A stretch of 64,000 nt of DNA from Succinivibrio dextrinosolvens (GTDB lineage Bacteria; Pseudomonadota; Gammaproteobacteria; Enterobacterales; Succinivibrionaceae). The notes under the pieces were generated by a model that was given only the letters and a program-made list of their open reading frames with translations, did no database searches and was not told the origin of the DNA. Position 1 is the first letter of the stretch; every line of letters starts with the position of its first letter. A program made the position numbers and the translations under genes. The stretch covers positions 2,688,747-2,752,746 of the forward strand of contig NZ_CP047056.1 in assembly GCF_011065405.1 (NCBI RefSeq). The letters are read 5' to 3'. Below, piece after piece: positions 55,200 through 63,373 of the stretch.

Positions 55200-56408
55200 A
55201 TGAGCGACGATTATTCAGTACTTGATTCTACTGAAACTAATAAAATATATAACGCAAAAATTATCGTTGTTGGTGTAGGTGGCGGTGGCTGCAATACCAT
55301 TCAGCACATGATTGACAATAATCTGAAGAATGTGGAGTTTATTGCGGTTAACACTGATGCCAATTCTCTGACCAGATCAACATCTGACATCAAGGTTCAG
55401 ATCGGCGTTAAGCTGACCTCCGGACTTGGTTCAGGCTGTGATCCAAACAAGGGTAGAAAGGCAGCAGAAGAGTCCGCAGAGGATATTAAAAAGCTTCTGC
55501 AGGGCGCTGATATGATCTTTATTACCGCAGGCATGGGGGGCGGTACAGGAACTGGTGCAGCTCCAATCATTGCTCAGATTGCAAAGGAAGTTGGAGCTCT
55601 GACTGTAGCAGTAGTAACCAAGCCTTTTACCTTTGAGGGTAAGCGTCATGCGGTAAATGCCGAGTCAGGTATTACTGAGCTGTCAAAGCATGTGGATTCT
55701 CTGATTGTTATAGATAATGACAAGCTTCTGCGTAATCTTGGAGCAAATATTGCCATCATCAAGGCTTTTGAATGCGCAAACGATGTGTTGCTAAATGCGG
55801 TAAGAGGCATTACTGATGCTATAACCGTACCAGCATTTATCAACCTTGATTTCGCTGACGTTGTTACTATTATGCGCGGTAGAGGTCATGCTGTTATCTG
55901 CAATGGTTTCGGAAAAGGTCCTAATATGGTTGAAGATGCAGTGGATAAGGCAATCAATTCTCCTTTGGTTGATCAGGTTGATATCAGATCAGCATCAGGT
56001 GTGATGGCTTATGTGAAGATTAATCCAAACTTTCCGATTATTCAGCTTGATAACGTCTGTTCTGCTATTCAAGCATATGCTGATGAGGATGCAGACTGCA
56101 AGACAGGTATTTTCTTTGATGAGAATTTGGCTGAGGACGAGGTTTCTCTGACACTTCTGATTGCTGGTATTAGTGCTGTTGATCCAAGGAATCCTGCCAA
56201 TATGGCTAGACGTGAGCTTAGAAATATAAATGAGCGAGAGGCTAACAAAGCGGCTATGTTTTCTGATAATTCCAAATCAGGTAACACTATTGCTCAGACA
56301 GCTAATACCAAGATATTTGACGGGGGTATCAATCCAATGAATAATCAGGGACAGAACTCTGATTCATGGAATCTTCCTCCTATTTTAAACTCCAAAAATG
56401 ATTTTTAA
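55200..56408 (+). CDS. ftsZ: cell division protein FtsZ, copy 2
   Basis: A second tubulin-like GTPase, 402 residues from ATG 55200 (GGAG six bases upstream; an earlier TTG at 55188 is part of that ribosome site). The GTP motif AGMGGGTGTGAAP and T7 loop NLDFADV are intact, so it should still polymerise. The linker is shorter and lacks the Asn/Gln-rich tract of copy 1, and the C-terminal peptide reads WNLPPILNSKNDF. It occupies the classic place directly before lpxC and has its own terminator. Confidence 0.95.
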   Translation: MSDDYSVLDSTETNKIYNAKIIVVGVGGGGCNTIQHMIDNNLKNVEFIAVNTDANSLTRSTSDIKVQIGVKLTSGLGSGCDPNKGRKAAEESAEDIKKLLQGADMIFITAGMGGGTGTGAAPIIAQIAKEVGALTVAVVTKPFTFEGKRHAVNAESGITELSKHVDSLIVIDNDKLLRNLGANIAIIKAFECANDVLLNAVRGITDAITVPAFINLDFADVVTIMRGRGHAVICNGFGKGPNMVEDAVDKAINSPLVDQVDIRSASGVMAYVKINPNFPIIQLDNVCSAIQAYADEDADCKTGIFFDENLAEDEVSLTLLIAGISAVDPRNPANMARRELRNINEREANKAAMFSDNSKSGNTIAQTANTKIFDGGINPMNNQGQNSDSWNLPPILNSKNDF

Positions 56409-56418
56409 GATCTAAGGG

Positions 56419-56447
56419 TTAAGGTCAGCAAAGCTGACCTTAATTTT
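56419..56447 (+). terminator. Rho-independent terminator after ftsZ copy 2
   Basis: TTAAGGTCAGC pairs with GCTGACCTTAA over AAA, followed by TTTT. Confidence 0.85.
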
Positions 56448-56605
56448 ACGAAATTGATTCGTGTAGACATAATATAGAACGTATAGAATTGTAAAAGATG
56501 AATGTTAATTGAAGATTATAAAATTAGCTAAGGTATCGCTAAGAAAGTAGTCTTAAGATGACGGTTAGTTTTTGGGTACCTTGATGAAATTATTCTTTGA
56601 CGAGT

Positions 56606-56633
56606 TTCACATATCTGAAAGATGTACTATAAT
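56606..56633 (+). promoter_or_regulatory. predicted sigma-70 promoter of lpxC
   Basis: TTCACA (56606-56611), 16 bases, then the consensus TATAAT (56628-56633), about 28 bases before the lpxC start. An ftsZ2 terminator lies upstream, so lpxC-ampD have their own start. Confidence 0.65.
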
Positions 56634-56661
56634 TACACACAGAAAATTGTGAGGTATTTTG

Positions 56662-57597
56662 ATGATCAATCAGCGTACAATTCTAAAGCCAGTATCCATG
56701 ACTGGTATCGGTTTACATTCAGGTGCAAAAGTAGAGGTGGCTTTTAGACCAGCTCCTGCAGATACAGGTATTGTGTATACAAGAACCGATCTGAATCCTA
56801 ATGTTACAATGAAATGTACTGCGGACAATGTAAAGGATACTCAGCTGTGTACCGCTCTGGTTAATGAATCAGGTGTCCGTATTTCAACCGTTGAACATCT
56901 TACTGCCGCACTTTCTGCCTTAGGTATTGATAATCTGTTTATTGATGTTAATGCCCCAGAGATTCCCGTAATGGATGGTTCTGCTCAGCCATTCATTTAT
57001 CTGTTTGCTTCAGTTGGCATTCAGGAACTTTCTTCTCCTAAGAAATTTCTGCGTGTAGTCCGTAAGGTTCGCGTTGAGAATGAAGGTAAGTGGGCCGAGC
57101 TCACTCCTTCAGAGAGCGGTTTCAATCTTGATCTTCAGATTGATTTTAACCACCCAGCAATGGACAAGGATAAGCAGCACTATGCCATGAGCTTTACCGG
57201 TGAGGCTTTCGCCCGTGACGTCTCAAGAGCAAGAACCTTCTGTTTTATGAGAGATGTTGAGTATATGCATGCTCACAATCTTGCACTAGGCGGTTCACTT
57301 GAGAATGCCGTTGTTCTGGATGATCACAGAGTAATCAATCCAGAAGGTCTGCGTTACGAGGACGAGTTTGTTAAGCATAAGCTTTTAGATGCTATCGGTG
57401 ATCTGTACATGGACGGTCACAGTATTCTAGCTAACTTCAAGGCTTATAAGACCGGTCATGATCTGAACAATCGTTTGCTCAGAGCTTTACTGTCTGATTC
57501 ATCAAACTACGAAGTAATTCAGTTTGCTGATACTCAGAAGTCCAAGTCAAATGTTATTAATTTTCTTGACACCAAAAAGACCTTAACTGCCTTCTAA
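56662..57597 (+). CDS. lpxC: UDP-3-O-acyl-GlcNAc deacetylase (lipid A synthesis)
   Basis: Zinc deacetylase of 311 residues, the committed step of lipid A formation. It begins MINQRT like E. coli MIKQRT, from ATG 56662 with GAGGT upstream. Signature stretches are [10 protein letters not shown] (zinc His), [22 protein letters not shown] and [16 protein letters not shown] (zinc His/Asp, catalytic His). This marks a Gram-negative outer membrane. Confidence 0.97.
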   Translation: MINQRTILKPVSMTGIGLHSGAKVEVAFRPAPADTGIVYTRTDLNPNVTMKCTADNVKDTQLCTALVNESGVRISTVEHLTAALSALGIDNLFIDVNAPEIPVMDGSAQPFIYLFASVGIQELSSPKKFLRVVRKVRVENEGKWAELTPSESGFNLDLQIDFNHPAMDKDKQHYAMSFTGEAFARDVSRARTFCFMRDVEYMHAHNLALGGSLENAVVLDDHRVINPEGLRYEDEFVKHKLLDAIGDLYMDGHSILANFKAYKTGHDLNNRLLRALLSDSSNYEVIQFADTQKSKSNVINFLDTKKTLTAF

Positions 57598-57609
57598 AAG
57601 GAGGTATCC

Positions 57610-58152
57610 GTGTTTCAAATCAAGTCAGGATGGCTATATTCTGACGATATAAACATCCGTAAAGTCCCTGTTGACAGGTTTGGTAAAAGACCTGAGGGGA
57701 CTAAAATCTCTCTTATTGTAATTCACTGTATTTCTCTTCCTCCTCGCCAGTTCGGCGGACCTTACGTTGATGATATATTCAAGGGGACTCTGGATCCAAA
57801 CGCTCATCCTTACTTTAAGGAAGTGGCTCATCTTGAGGTTTCTACCCACCTGTTCATCAATCGTCAGGGCGTAATCACCCAGTATGTATCCTTCCTAGAT
57901 AGAGCCTGGCACGCGGGCAGATCATCATATAATGGGCACAAAGAGTGCAATGATTACTCAATTGGTATCGAACTTGAGGGCTGTGATGATCTTGAATACA
58001 CTATAGAGCAGTATTCAACTCTTAAGGAAGTTATCCATGTCCTTAAGGAAACCTATCCGGATATTGGTAACAATATAGCCGGACATAACGAAGTAGCACC
58101 AGGCAGAAAAACCGATCCGGGTAAGTTCTTTGACTGGAGCCAGATACGATAA
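57610..58152 (+). CDS. ampD: 1,6-anhydro-MurNAc-L-alanine amidase
   Basis: Cytoplasmic zinc amidase of 180 residues that recycles peptidoglycan fragments. It has the family motifs IVIHCISLPPRQFGGPYVDD, RAWHAGRSSYNG, SIGIELEG and the zinc His/Asp in AGHNEVAPGRKTDPG. It begins with GTG behind a perfect AAGGAGG and follows lpxC by 12 bases. Confidence 0.95.
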   Translation: MFQIKSGWLYSDDINIRKVPVDRFGKRPEGTKISLIVIHCISLPPRQFGGPYVDDIFKGTLDPNAHPYFKEVAHLEVSTHLFINRQGVITQYVSFLDRAWHAGRSSYNGHKECNDYSIGIELEGCDDLEYTIEQYSTLKEVIHVLKETYPDIGNNIAGHNEVAPGRKTDPGKFFDWSQIR

Positions 58153-58174
58153 TTACTACAGGTGTACCGCTTAT

Positions 58175-60733
58175 ATGGAAAAGTATTTAACTGAGTATTT
58201 TGAGCAGGCCAAGGAGCGTGCTCGTCTTGGTGTTGAGCCTCTGCCTTTGAATGCAGATTTTACCAGAGAACTCTGTGAACTTTTAAAGAATCCTCCAGTA
58301 GGCTCTGAAGAAGAGCTGCTGCATCTTCTCAAGGACAGAATCAATCCTGGTGTAGATGAGTCATCTGCAGTCAAGGCGGAGTTCCTCTATAACATAGCTT
58401 CAGGAAAGGCTGTAAGTCCTGTTGTCGACAAGACTCTTGCCGTGAAGCTGTTAGGCACCATGAAGGGCGGCTTTAACGTAGGATATCTGATTAGTCTGCT
58501 TGAAGATTCTGCTATGGCCTCTGAGGCAGAGACTGCACTTGAACATACTCTGCTTATCTACAATGCATTTGACGAGATTTCCAAGCTGGCAGACAAGGGC
58601 AATAGCAATGCCTTAAGCCTGATTAAAAAATGGGCAGATGCCACCTGGTTTACTTCAAAGGAAAGTTTCCCTTCAAAGGTAACCCTGACTGTTTTCAAGG
58701 TAGCAGGTGAAACCAATACTGATGATTTCTCTCCAGCTCCTGATGCCTGGTCTCGTCCTGATATTCCTCTGCATGCTCTTGCCATGTACAAGATGTCCCG
58801 TGATGATCTGAAGGCAGATGTTGAAGGTGTTAAAGGCCCTATCTCTACTATTGAAGCTTTAAAAAACAAAGGCTATCCTCTGATTTTTGTAGGAGATGTG
58901 GTTGGTACCGGCTCCTCAAGAAAATCAGCTGCCAACTCTCTTTTATGGCACATTGGTCATGATATCGAAGGTGTTCCTAACAAAAGATCTGGCGGTGTAG
59001 TTGTCGGTGGCAAGATTGCTCCTATTTTCTACAATACCCTCGAGGATTCAGGTGCACTTCCTCTGGAGGCTGATGTCTCAAAACTTAACCGCGGAGATGT
59101 GGTCGATCTTAACGTTTACGACGGTACCATCACCAGCCATGAGAGTGGTGAGGTATTATGCCGTTTCTCTCTTAAGACCCCAACTCTGCTTGATGAGGTT
59201 CGTGCCGGCGGTAGAATTCCTCTGATTATCGGCAAGGATCTGACTGACAGAGCCAGAGCTTATCTGAAACTTGGTCCAACAGATGTGTTTGCCAAGGCAT
59301 CAGAGGTTAAAGTTACTGGAGGCTTTACCCGTGCCCAGAAGATTGTCGGTCGTGCCTGTGGCGTTGAAGGTATCCGTCCAGGTCAGTACTGTCAGCCTGT
59401 AATTACCACTGTCGGATCTCAGGATACCACCGGTCCTATGACCCGTGATGAGCTGGTGGATTTAGCCTGTCTGAAGTTTACTGCTCCAATGGTTATGCAG
59501 TCATTCTGTCATACTGCAGCCTATCCAAAGAGTGTTGATGTTAAAACTCACTCAACTCTGCCTAAGTTTATTCACTCACGCGGTGGTGTTGCCTTAAATC
59601 CTGGTGATGGTGTAATTCATACCTGGCTTAACAGAATGTGTCTGCCAGATACAGTTGGTACCGGTGGTGATTCTCACACCCGTATGCCTTTGGGTATTTC
59701 CTTTGCAGCAGGTTCTGGTCTTGTGGCCTTTGCAGCTGCCACCGGAATTATGCCTCTGGATATGCCTGAGTCTGTACTGGTTAAATTTACAGGTAAGCGC
59801 AAGGCCGGAATCACCCTTAGAGATCTGGTACATGCTATTCCTTACTTCGCAATCAAAAAAGGTCTTCTAACTGTTGAGAAGAAGGGCAAAAAGAACGTCT
59901 TCTCCGGTAAGATTATTGAGATTGAAGGTCTTGAGAATTTAAGCGTAGAACACGCCTTTGAGCTTGCTGATGCTTCTGCTGAACGTTCAGCTGCTGCCTG
60001 TGCCATCAAGCTGTCACAGTCTTCAGTTGAGAAGTATCTGAAGTCAAACATAGCACTGTTAAGACAGATGGCCAAGGATGGCTACGAGTCAAAGGATGCT
60101 CTTCTAAAACGTGCCGATGCAATGCAGCAGTGGCTTGATAACCCATCTCTTATTGAGGCAGACAAGGACTGCACCTATGCTGAGGTCATGGAGATTAATT
60201 TAGATGAGATCAGTGAGCCAATTCTATGTGCTCCTAACGATCCTGATGATGCAAGACTGCTTTCAGATGTTGCAAACACAAAAATTGATGAAGTATTCAT
60301 AGGTTCCTGCATGACCAATATCGGCCATTATCGTGCTGCAGCTGAAATCTTCAGAGACTTAAAGAGTGAAGCTAAGGTTAGACTGTGGATGGCTCCTCCA
60401 ACCCGCATGGACAGACAACAGCTTTCTAATGAAGGACTTTTATCAATTCTTGGAAAGGCTGGTGCTCGTATTGAAATCCCAGGATGCTCTCTGTGCATGG
60501 GTAATCAGGCTCGTGTAGCAGATAACGCTACCGTGATTTCCACATCAACCAGAAATTTCCCTAACAGACTTGGTAATGGAGCAAATGTGTTCCTAGGAAG
60601 TGCAGAGCTTGCTTCTGTAACGGCAAAACTTGGAAGACTGCCTTCTGTTGAAGAGTATTTTGAGAACACCAGATGCCTTGAAGGAAAGGAAGCTTCCATT
60701 TATTCACTGCTTGATTTCTCCAAAGGCGAATAA
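58175..60733 (+). CDS. acnB: aconitate hydratase B
   Basis: Iron-sulphur enzyme of 852 residues interconverting citrate and isocitrate. I chose ATG 58175, giving MEKYLTEYFEQAKERARLGV, which aligns with E. coli AcnB; a TTG at 58130 inside ampD is unlikely. The cluster cysteines are present in FIGSCMTNIGHYRAA and IPGCSLCMGNQAR. The N-terminal HEAT-like domain shows LCELLKNPPVGSEEELLHLL. A terminator follows. Confidence 0.96.
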   Translation: MEKYLTEYFEQAKERARLGVEPLPLNADFTRELCELLKNPPVGSEEELLHLLKDRINPGVDESSAVKAEFLYNIASGKAVSPVVDKTLAVKLLGTMKGGFNVGYLISLLEDSAMASEAETALEHTLLIYNAFDEISKLADKGNSNALSLIKKWADATWFTSKESFPSKVTLTVFKVAGETNTDDFSPAPDAWSRPDIPLHALAMYKMSRDDLKADVEGVKGPISTIEALKNKGYPLIFVGDVVGTGSSRKSAANSLLWHIGHDIEGVPNKRSGGVVVGGKIAPIFYNTLEDSGALPLEADVSKLNRGDVVDLNVYDGTITSHESGEVLCRFSLKTPTLLDEVRAGGRIPLIIGKDLTDRARAYLKLGPTDVFAKASEVKVTGGFTRAQKIVGRACGVEGIRPGQYCQPVITTVGSQDTTGPMTRDELVDLACLKFTAPMVMQSFCHTAAYPKSVDVKTHSTLPKFIHSRGGVALNPGDGVIHTWLNRMCLPDTVGTGGDSHTRMPLGISFAAGSGLVAFAAATGIMPLDMPESVLVKFTGKRKAGITLRDLVHAIPYFAIKKGLLTVEKKGKKNVFSGKIIEIEGLENLSVEHAFELADASAERSAAACAIKLSQSSVEKYLKSNIALLRQMAKDGYESKDALLKRADAMQQWLDNPSLIEADKDCTYAEVMEINLDEISEPILCAPNDPDDARLLSDVANTKIDEVFIGSCMTNIGHYRAAAEIFRDLKSEAKVRLWMAPPTRMDRQQLSNEGLLSILGKAGARIEIPGCSLCMGNQARVADNATVISTSTRNFPNRLGNGANVFLGSAELASVTAKLGRLPSVEEYFENTRCLEGKEASIYSLLDFSKGE

Positions 60734-60763
60734 TCTGTAGTTTTTGGTGAAACATATTATACA

Positions 60764-60799
60764 AAATGCAGAGGTATGCTCTATATCTCTGCATTTTTC
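60764..60799 (+). terminator. Rho-independent terminator after acnB
   Basis: AATGCAGAG pairs with CTCTGCATT and runs into TTTTC. Confidence 0.82.
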
Positions 60800-60848
60800 T
60801 ATTAATATCACATAATCACGTTGTATACTGTGTAGATTAAACAAAGAC

Positions 60849-60877
60849 TATTCCGTGTTTGCTATAATTACGGAATA
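60849..60877. promoter_or_regulatory. inverted repeat around the mdh -10 box, candidate operator
   Basis: TATTCCGT (60849-60856) and ACGGAATA (60870-60877) are perfect 8-base arms. They enclose a TATAAT (60863-60868) that is a likely -10 box for mdh. A dimeric regulator bound here would block RNA polymerase. The factor is not identified. Confidence 0.5.
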
Positions 60878-60942
60878 CAAAAAAATTTTTATTTATGGTG
60901 TAGACATTGGTTCTACCTTTTTCATTTTGTTAGGAGTAACAC

Positions 60943-61902
60943 ATGAAAGTTGCAGTTTTAGGTGCAGCAGGCGGTATTGGCCAGCCTTTATCAATGATTT
61001 TAAAGAATTCATTACCAGCAGGTTCAAAGCTGGGGTTATTTGACGTTGCACCATTTACCCCTGGTGTTGCGGTTGATCTAAGCCACATCCCAACAGACGT
61101 TGAGGTTCAGGGTTACACTGGCGACGACCTTCCAAAGGCTTTAGAAGGTGCTGACGTTGTTGTAATTCCAGCTGGTGTTGCTCGTAAGCCAGGTATGACC
61201 CGTGATGACCTGTTTAACATCAATGCTGGTATCATTGCTAACTTAGTTCGCAACTGTGCCCGTGTATGTCCAAAGGCATGCATCTGCATCATTACCAACC
61301 CAGTTAACTCAACTGTACCTCTAGCAGCTGAAGTTCTAAAGGCCGAGGGGGTATATGATAAGCACCGTCTGTTTGGTATTTCTGCTCTTGACGTTCTACG
61401 TTCAGAGACTTTCTTAGCTGCTGAGCTTGGTATCTCTAACCAGAGAATCCTTGTTCCAGTAATCGGAGGACACTCAGGTACCACTATTATTCCTCTATTA
61501 TCAAAGGTTATCGGTCACGAGAAGATTGCTGATGATCGTATCCAGGCTTTAACCGCTCGTATCCAGAACGCTGGTACTGAAGTTGTTGAGGCTAAGGCCG
61601 GTGCAGGTTCTGCAACCCTATCAATGGCTACAGCTGGTGCACGTTTTGCTCTTAAGGTTGTTAAGGGCTTAATGGGTGAGCCAGGCGTTAATGAGTATGC
61701 TTATGTAGAAGGCGGTTCAAAGGTTGCTCCATTCTTTGCTCAGGCAGTTCGTTTCGGTAAGAATGGCTGGGATGAAGTTATCGACTACGGTACCGTTTCA
61801 GCTTACGAGCAGAGGTTAATTGATGAGGCTGCTCCTCAGTTAGCAACCAACATCAAGAAGGGTGTTGATTTTGCTCAGAAGTGGTTATCAGAGAACAAGT
61901 AA
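60943..61902 (+). CDS. mdh: NAD-dependent malate dehydrogenase
   Basis: Cytoplasmic dehydrogenase of 319 residues interconverting malate and oxaloacetate. It starts [20 protein letters not shown] (Rossmann fold), with [19 protein letters not shown], the substrate loop arginines, and the catalytic histidine in [16 protein letters not shown]. In succinate-forming anaerobes it runs toward malate. AcnB precedes it as a separate transcription unit. Confidence 0.97.
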   Translation: MKVAVLGAAGGIGQPLSMILKNSLPAGSKLGLFDVAPFTPGVAVDLSHIPTDVEVQGYTGDDLPKALEGADVVVIPAGVARKPGMTRDDLFNINAGIIANLVRNCARVCPKACICIITNPVNSTVPLAAEVLKAEGVYDKHRLFGISALDVLRSETFLAAELGISNQRILVPVIGGHSGTTIIPLLSKVIGHEKIADDRIQALTARIQNAGTEVVEAKAGAGSATLSMATAGARFALKVVKGLMGEPGVNEYAYVEGGSKVAPFFAQAVRFGKNGWDEVIDYGTVSAYEQRLIDEAAPQLATNIKKGVDFAQKWLSENK

Positions 61903-61940
61903 TCTGATAAATCTGATATTGTGATTCTGTAATGGATCAT

Positions 61941-61983
61941 AAAAAGGCTCTGATTGATACAAATATCATCAGAGCTTTTTATT
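61941..61983 (+). terminator. Rho-independent terminator after mdh
   Basis: GGCTCTGAT pairs with ATCAGAGC and runs into TTTTTATTT. Confidence 0.85.
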
Positions 61984-62063
61984 TGTTTTTGTAAATTTCT
62001 CTCGCTATTCTGATAAAAGCTTCCATTGCAGATGTTTTATATTTATTTTTTTTGTATGAAATC

Positions 62064-62185
62064 ATACCTAGGGGGTTAAGCATTTTTAACCACCCTAATG
62101 TTATTCATACTGACGATCTTCCCAATTAAAGTCGGGAGATCTTTCAGTAACCGTAAATCTCTCTTGCTAGGAGAGGTTCAACAAC
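62064..62185 (-). repeat. 122-bp inverted repeat, left copy
   Basis: This stretch is the reverse complement of 63069-63190 with only two mismatches in 122 bases. It lies 17 bases past the stop of copy B. The unit has three potential stems: CTCTC/GAGAG, GATCTCCC/GGGAAGATC, and a terminal AGGG(T/G)GG-type stem around TTAA. Such multiple imperfect hairpins resemble IS200/IS605-derived non-autonomous ends, but no related transposase end in this window matches it. Confidence 0.93.
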
Positions 62186-62202
62186 ATGCATTAGTCCACT
62201 TA

Positions 62203-62763
62203 CTAATTCTTTGCCAGGCCCTGCAGGATCTGATTTGCGTTCTTGATCTGATCACTTGCACCACTTACGAAGCTGTTATACTGGCCCATGAAGTCCTGCA
62301 GCTTAACCATTTGGGTCTGATTATCGGAGTTGCAGTTCTCCGCCATGTGCTGAATCTGGGAGGTTATGGCTCTTATCTGTTCAGCTGTTTTGCCTTTGAA
62401 CGTATATTTCTCTACACCATTGTTTAATTCATACTTTGAGAATTCCCAATTGGAGGTATCTACACCAAGAGCTCTGGCTTCAAGATAAAACTGACCAAGA
62501 ATCTCACCTCTCTTTTTTTTATCATCATCCTCATCTTTTGTATAAGCACCAAGCTGAGCATTCATTCTGTCAAGCAGATTATTCAGCTGCTTGGCTCTGT
62601 CATTCTGAGCCTTCATTTCAGCAATCTTAAATTCAGCTTCTTTCTTCTTGGTTGCACCAACCTCAAGCATAACCATGGCAGCCATCATCTGGATGGACAT
62701 CCCCTCGAACTCAGTTCCCTTGATTGCATTGATACTTGAAGTTGAAATACCTGTTACTGACAT
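62203..62763 (-). CDS. small alpha-helical protein, copy B; possible type III secretion filament/translocator relative
   Basis: A 186-residue protein, paralogue of the gene at 17380. Residues ~14-43 (GTEFEGMSIQMMAAMVMLEV... ) and the last ~52 residues are identical to copy A, while the middle differs and carries a ~12-15-residue insertion (YELNNGVEKYTFKG). It has no signal peptide and long helices with coiled-coil character. The ribosome region GAGGTAACGATT and promoter boxes match copy A. It is the only gene between the two 122-bp inverted repeats. The function is unknown; a T3SS-like surface filament is the best guess. Confidence 0.7.
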   Translation of the reverse strand: MSVTGISTSSINAIKGTEFEGMSIQMMAAMVMLEVGATKKKEAEFKIAEMKAQNDRAKQLNNLLDRMNAQLGAYTKDEDDDKKKRGEILGQFYLEARALGVDTSNWEFSKYELNNGVEKYTFKGKTAEQIRAITSQIQHMAENCNSDNQTQMVKLQDFMGQYNSFVSGASDQIKNANQILQGLAKN

Positions 62764-62853
62764 AATCGTTACCTCATAGTTTACTGACTCGTTTAATAAA
62801 AGCTGTGAATTAAATCTTTCTAACCAGATACCTTTCGTTTTCTCTTTTACTTA

Positions 62854-62884
62854 AGTATAAGACAGAAATTCTAGAAAGATGTAA
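62854..62884 (-). promoter_or_regulatory. predicted promoter of copy B, conserved with copy A
   Basis: On the minus strand TTACAT (62884-62879), 19 bases, TATACT (62859-62854). Flanks AAAAGTAGTT and TTAAGT are shared with copy A. The whole promoter lies inside the inverted-repeat unit. Confidence 0.55.
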
Positions 62885-63068
62885 CTACTTTTAAATATAA
62901 AAGCATAATTTTTTAAAGTTGATTTGCATATCACACAATTCTATTTATTTATTACTACTTTATAAAAATATAGTTACATGAATTTCATTATTGTTAAATC
63001 ATGCCTAAGATCTAAAGACATTAGGCTAACACCTTATAAAAATGCAGTTTGTTCGCCATCGCATTTTT

Positions 63069-63190
63069 GTTGTAGAACCTCTCCTAGCAAGAGAGATTTA
63101 CGGTTACTGAAAGATCTCCCGACTTTAATTGGGAAGATCGTCAGTATGAATAACATTAGGGTGGTTAAAAATGCTTAACACCCTAGGTAT
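63069..63190 (+). repeat. 122-bp inverted repeat, right copy
   Basis: Partner of 62064-62185. The three stems are at 63079-63095, 63113-63139 and 63158-63184. Just beyond it, 63212-63227 repeats GGGGGTTAAGCATTTT, which matches 62071-62086 in the left copy in the same orientation. The space from here to motX holds a TATAAT at 63336-63341 and no other feature I can name. Confidence 0.93.
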
Positions 63191-63373
63191 GCTATATAAG
63201 CATATGTGTATGGGGGTTAAGCATTTTATTTGTGTGCTTTATTAAATATTTTTGAAATTCTGCCGTAAATAAATATGGGACATGAGTTTTTTGGTTTTCA
63301 GAGAGATCTGAAGATTTGTTTTTGTTTATATGTTCTATAATTAGTAAATAAAGTTAAGCTTGGGAGGAAACTG

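Noticed and set aside
58130-58174. TTG start for acnB inside ampD
   Set aside because: ATG 58175 aligns with the known AcnB N-terminus; the extra 15 residues are just the overlapping ampD tail read in another frame.
62098-62427. Open frame antisense to copy B and the left repeat
   Set aside because: It runs opposite the coding strand of a gene with a clear ribosome site and a paralogue; no independent support.
62978-63178. Open frame overlapping the right 122-bp repeat
   Set aside because: Most of it is the inverted repeat itself, with no ribosome site or family resemblance.
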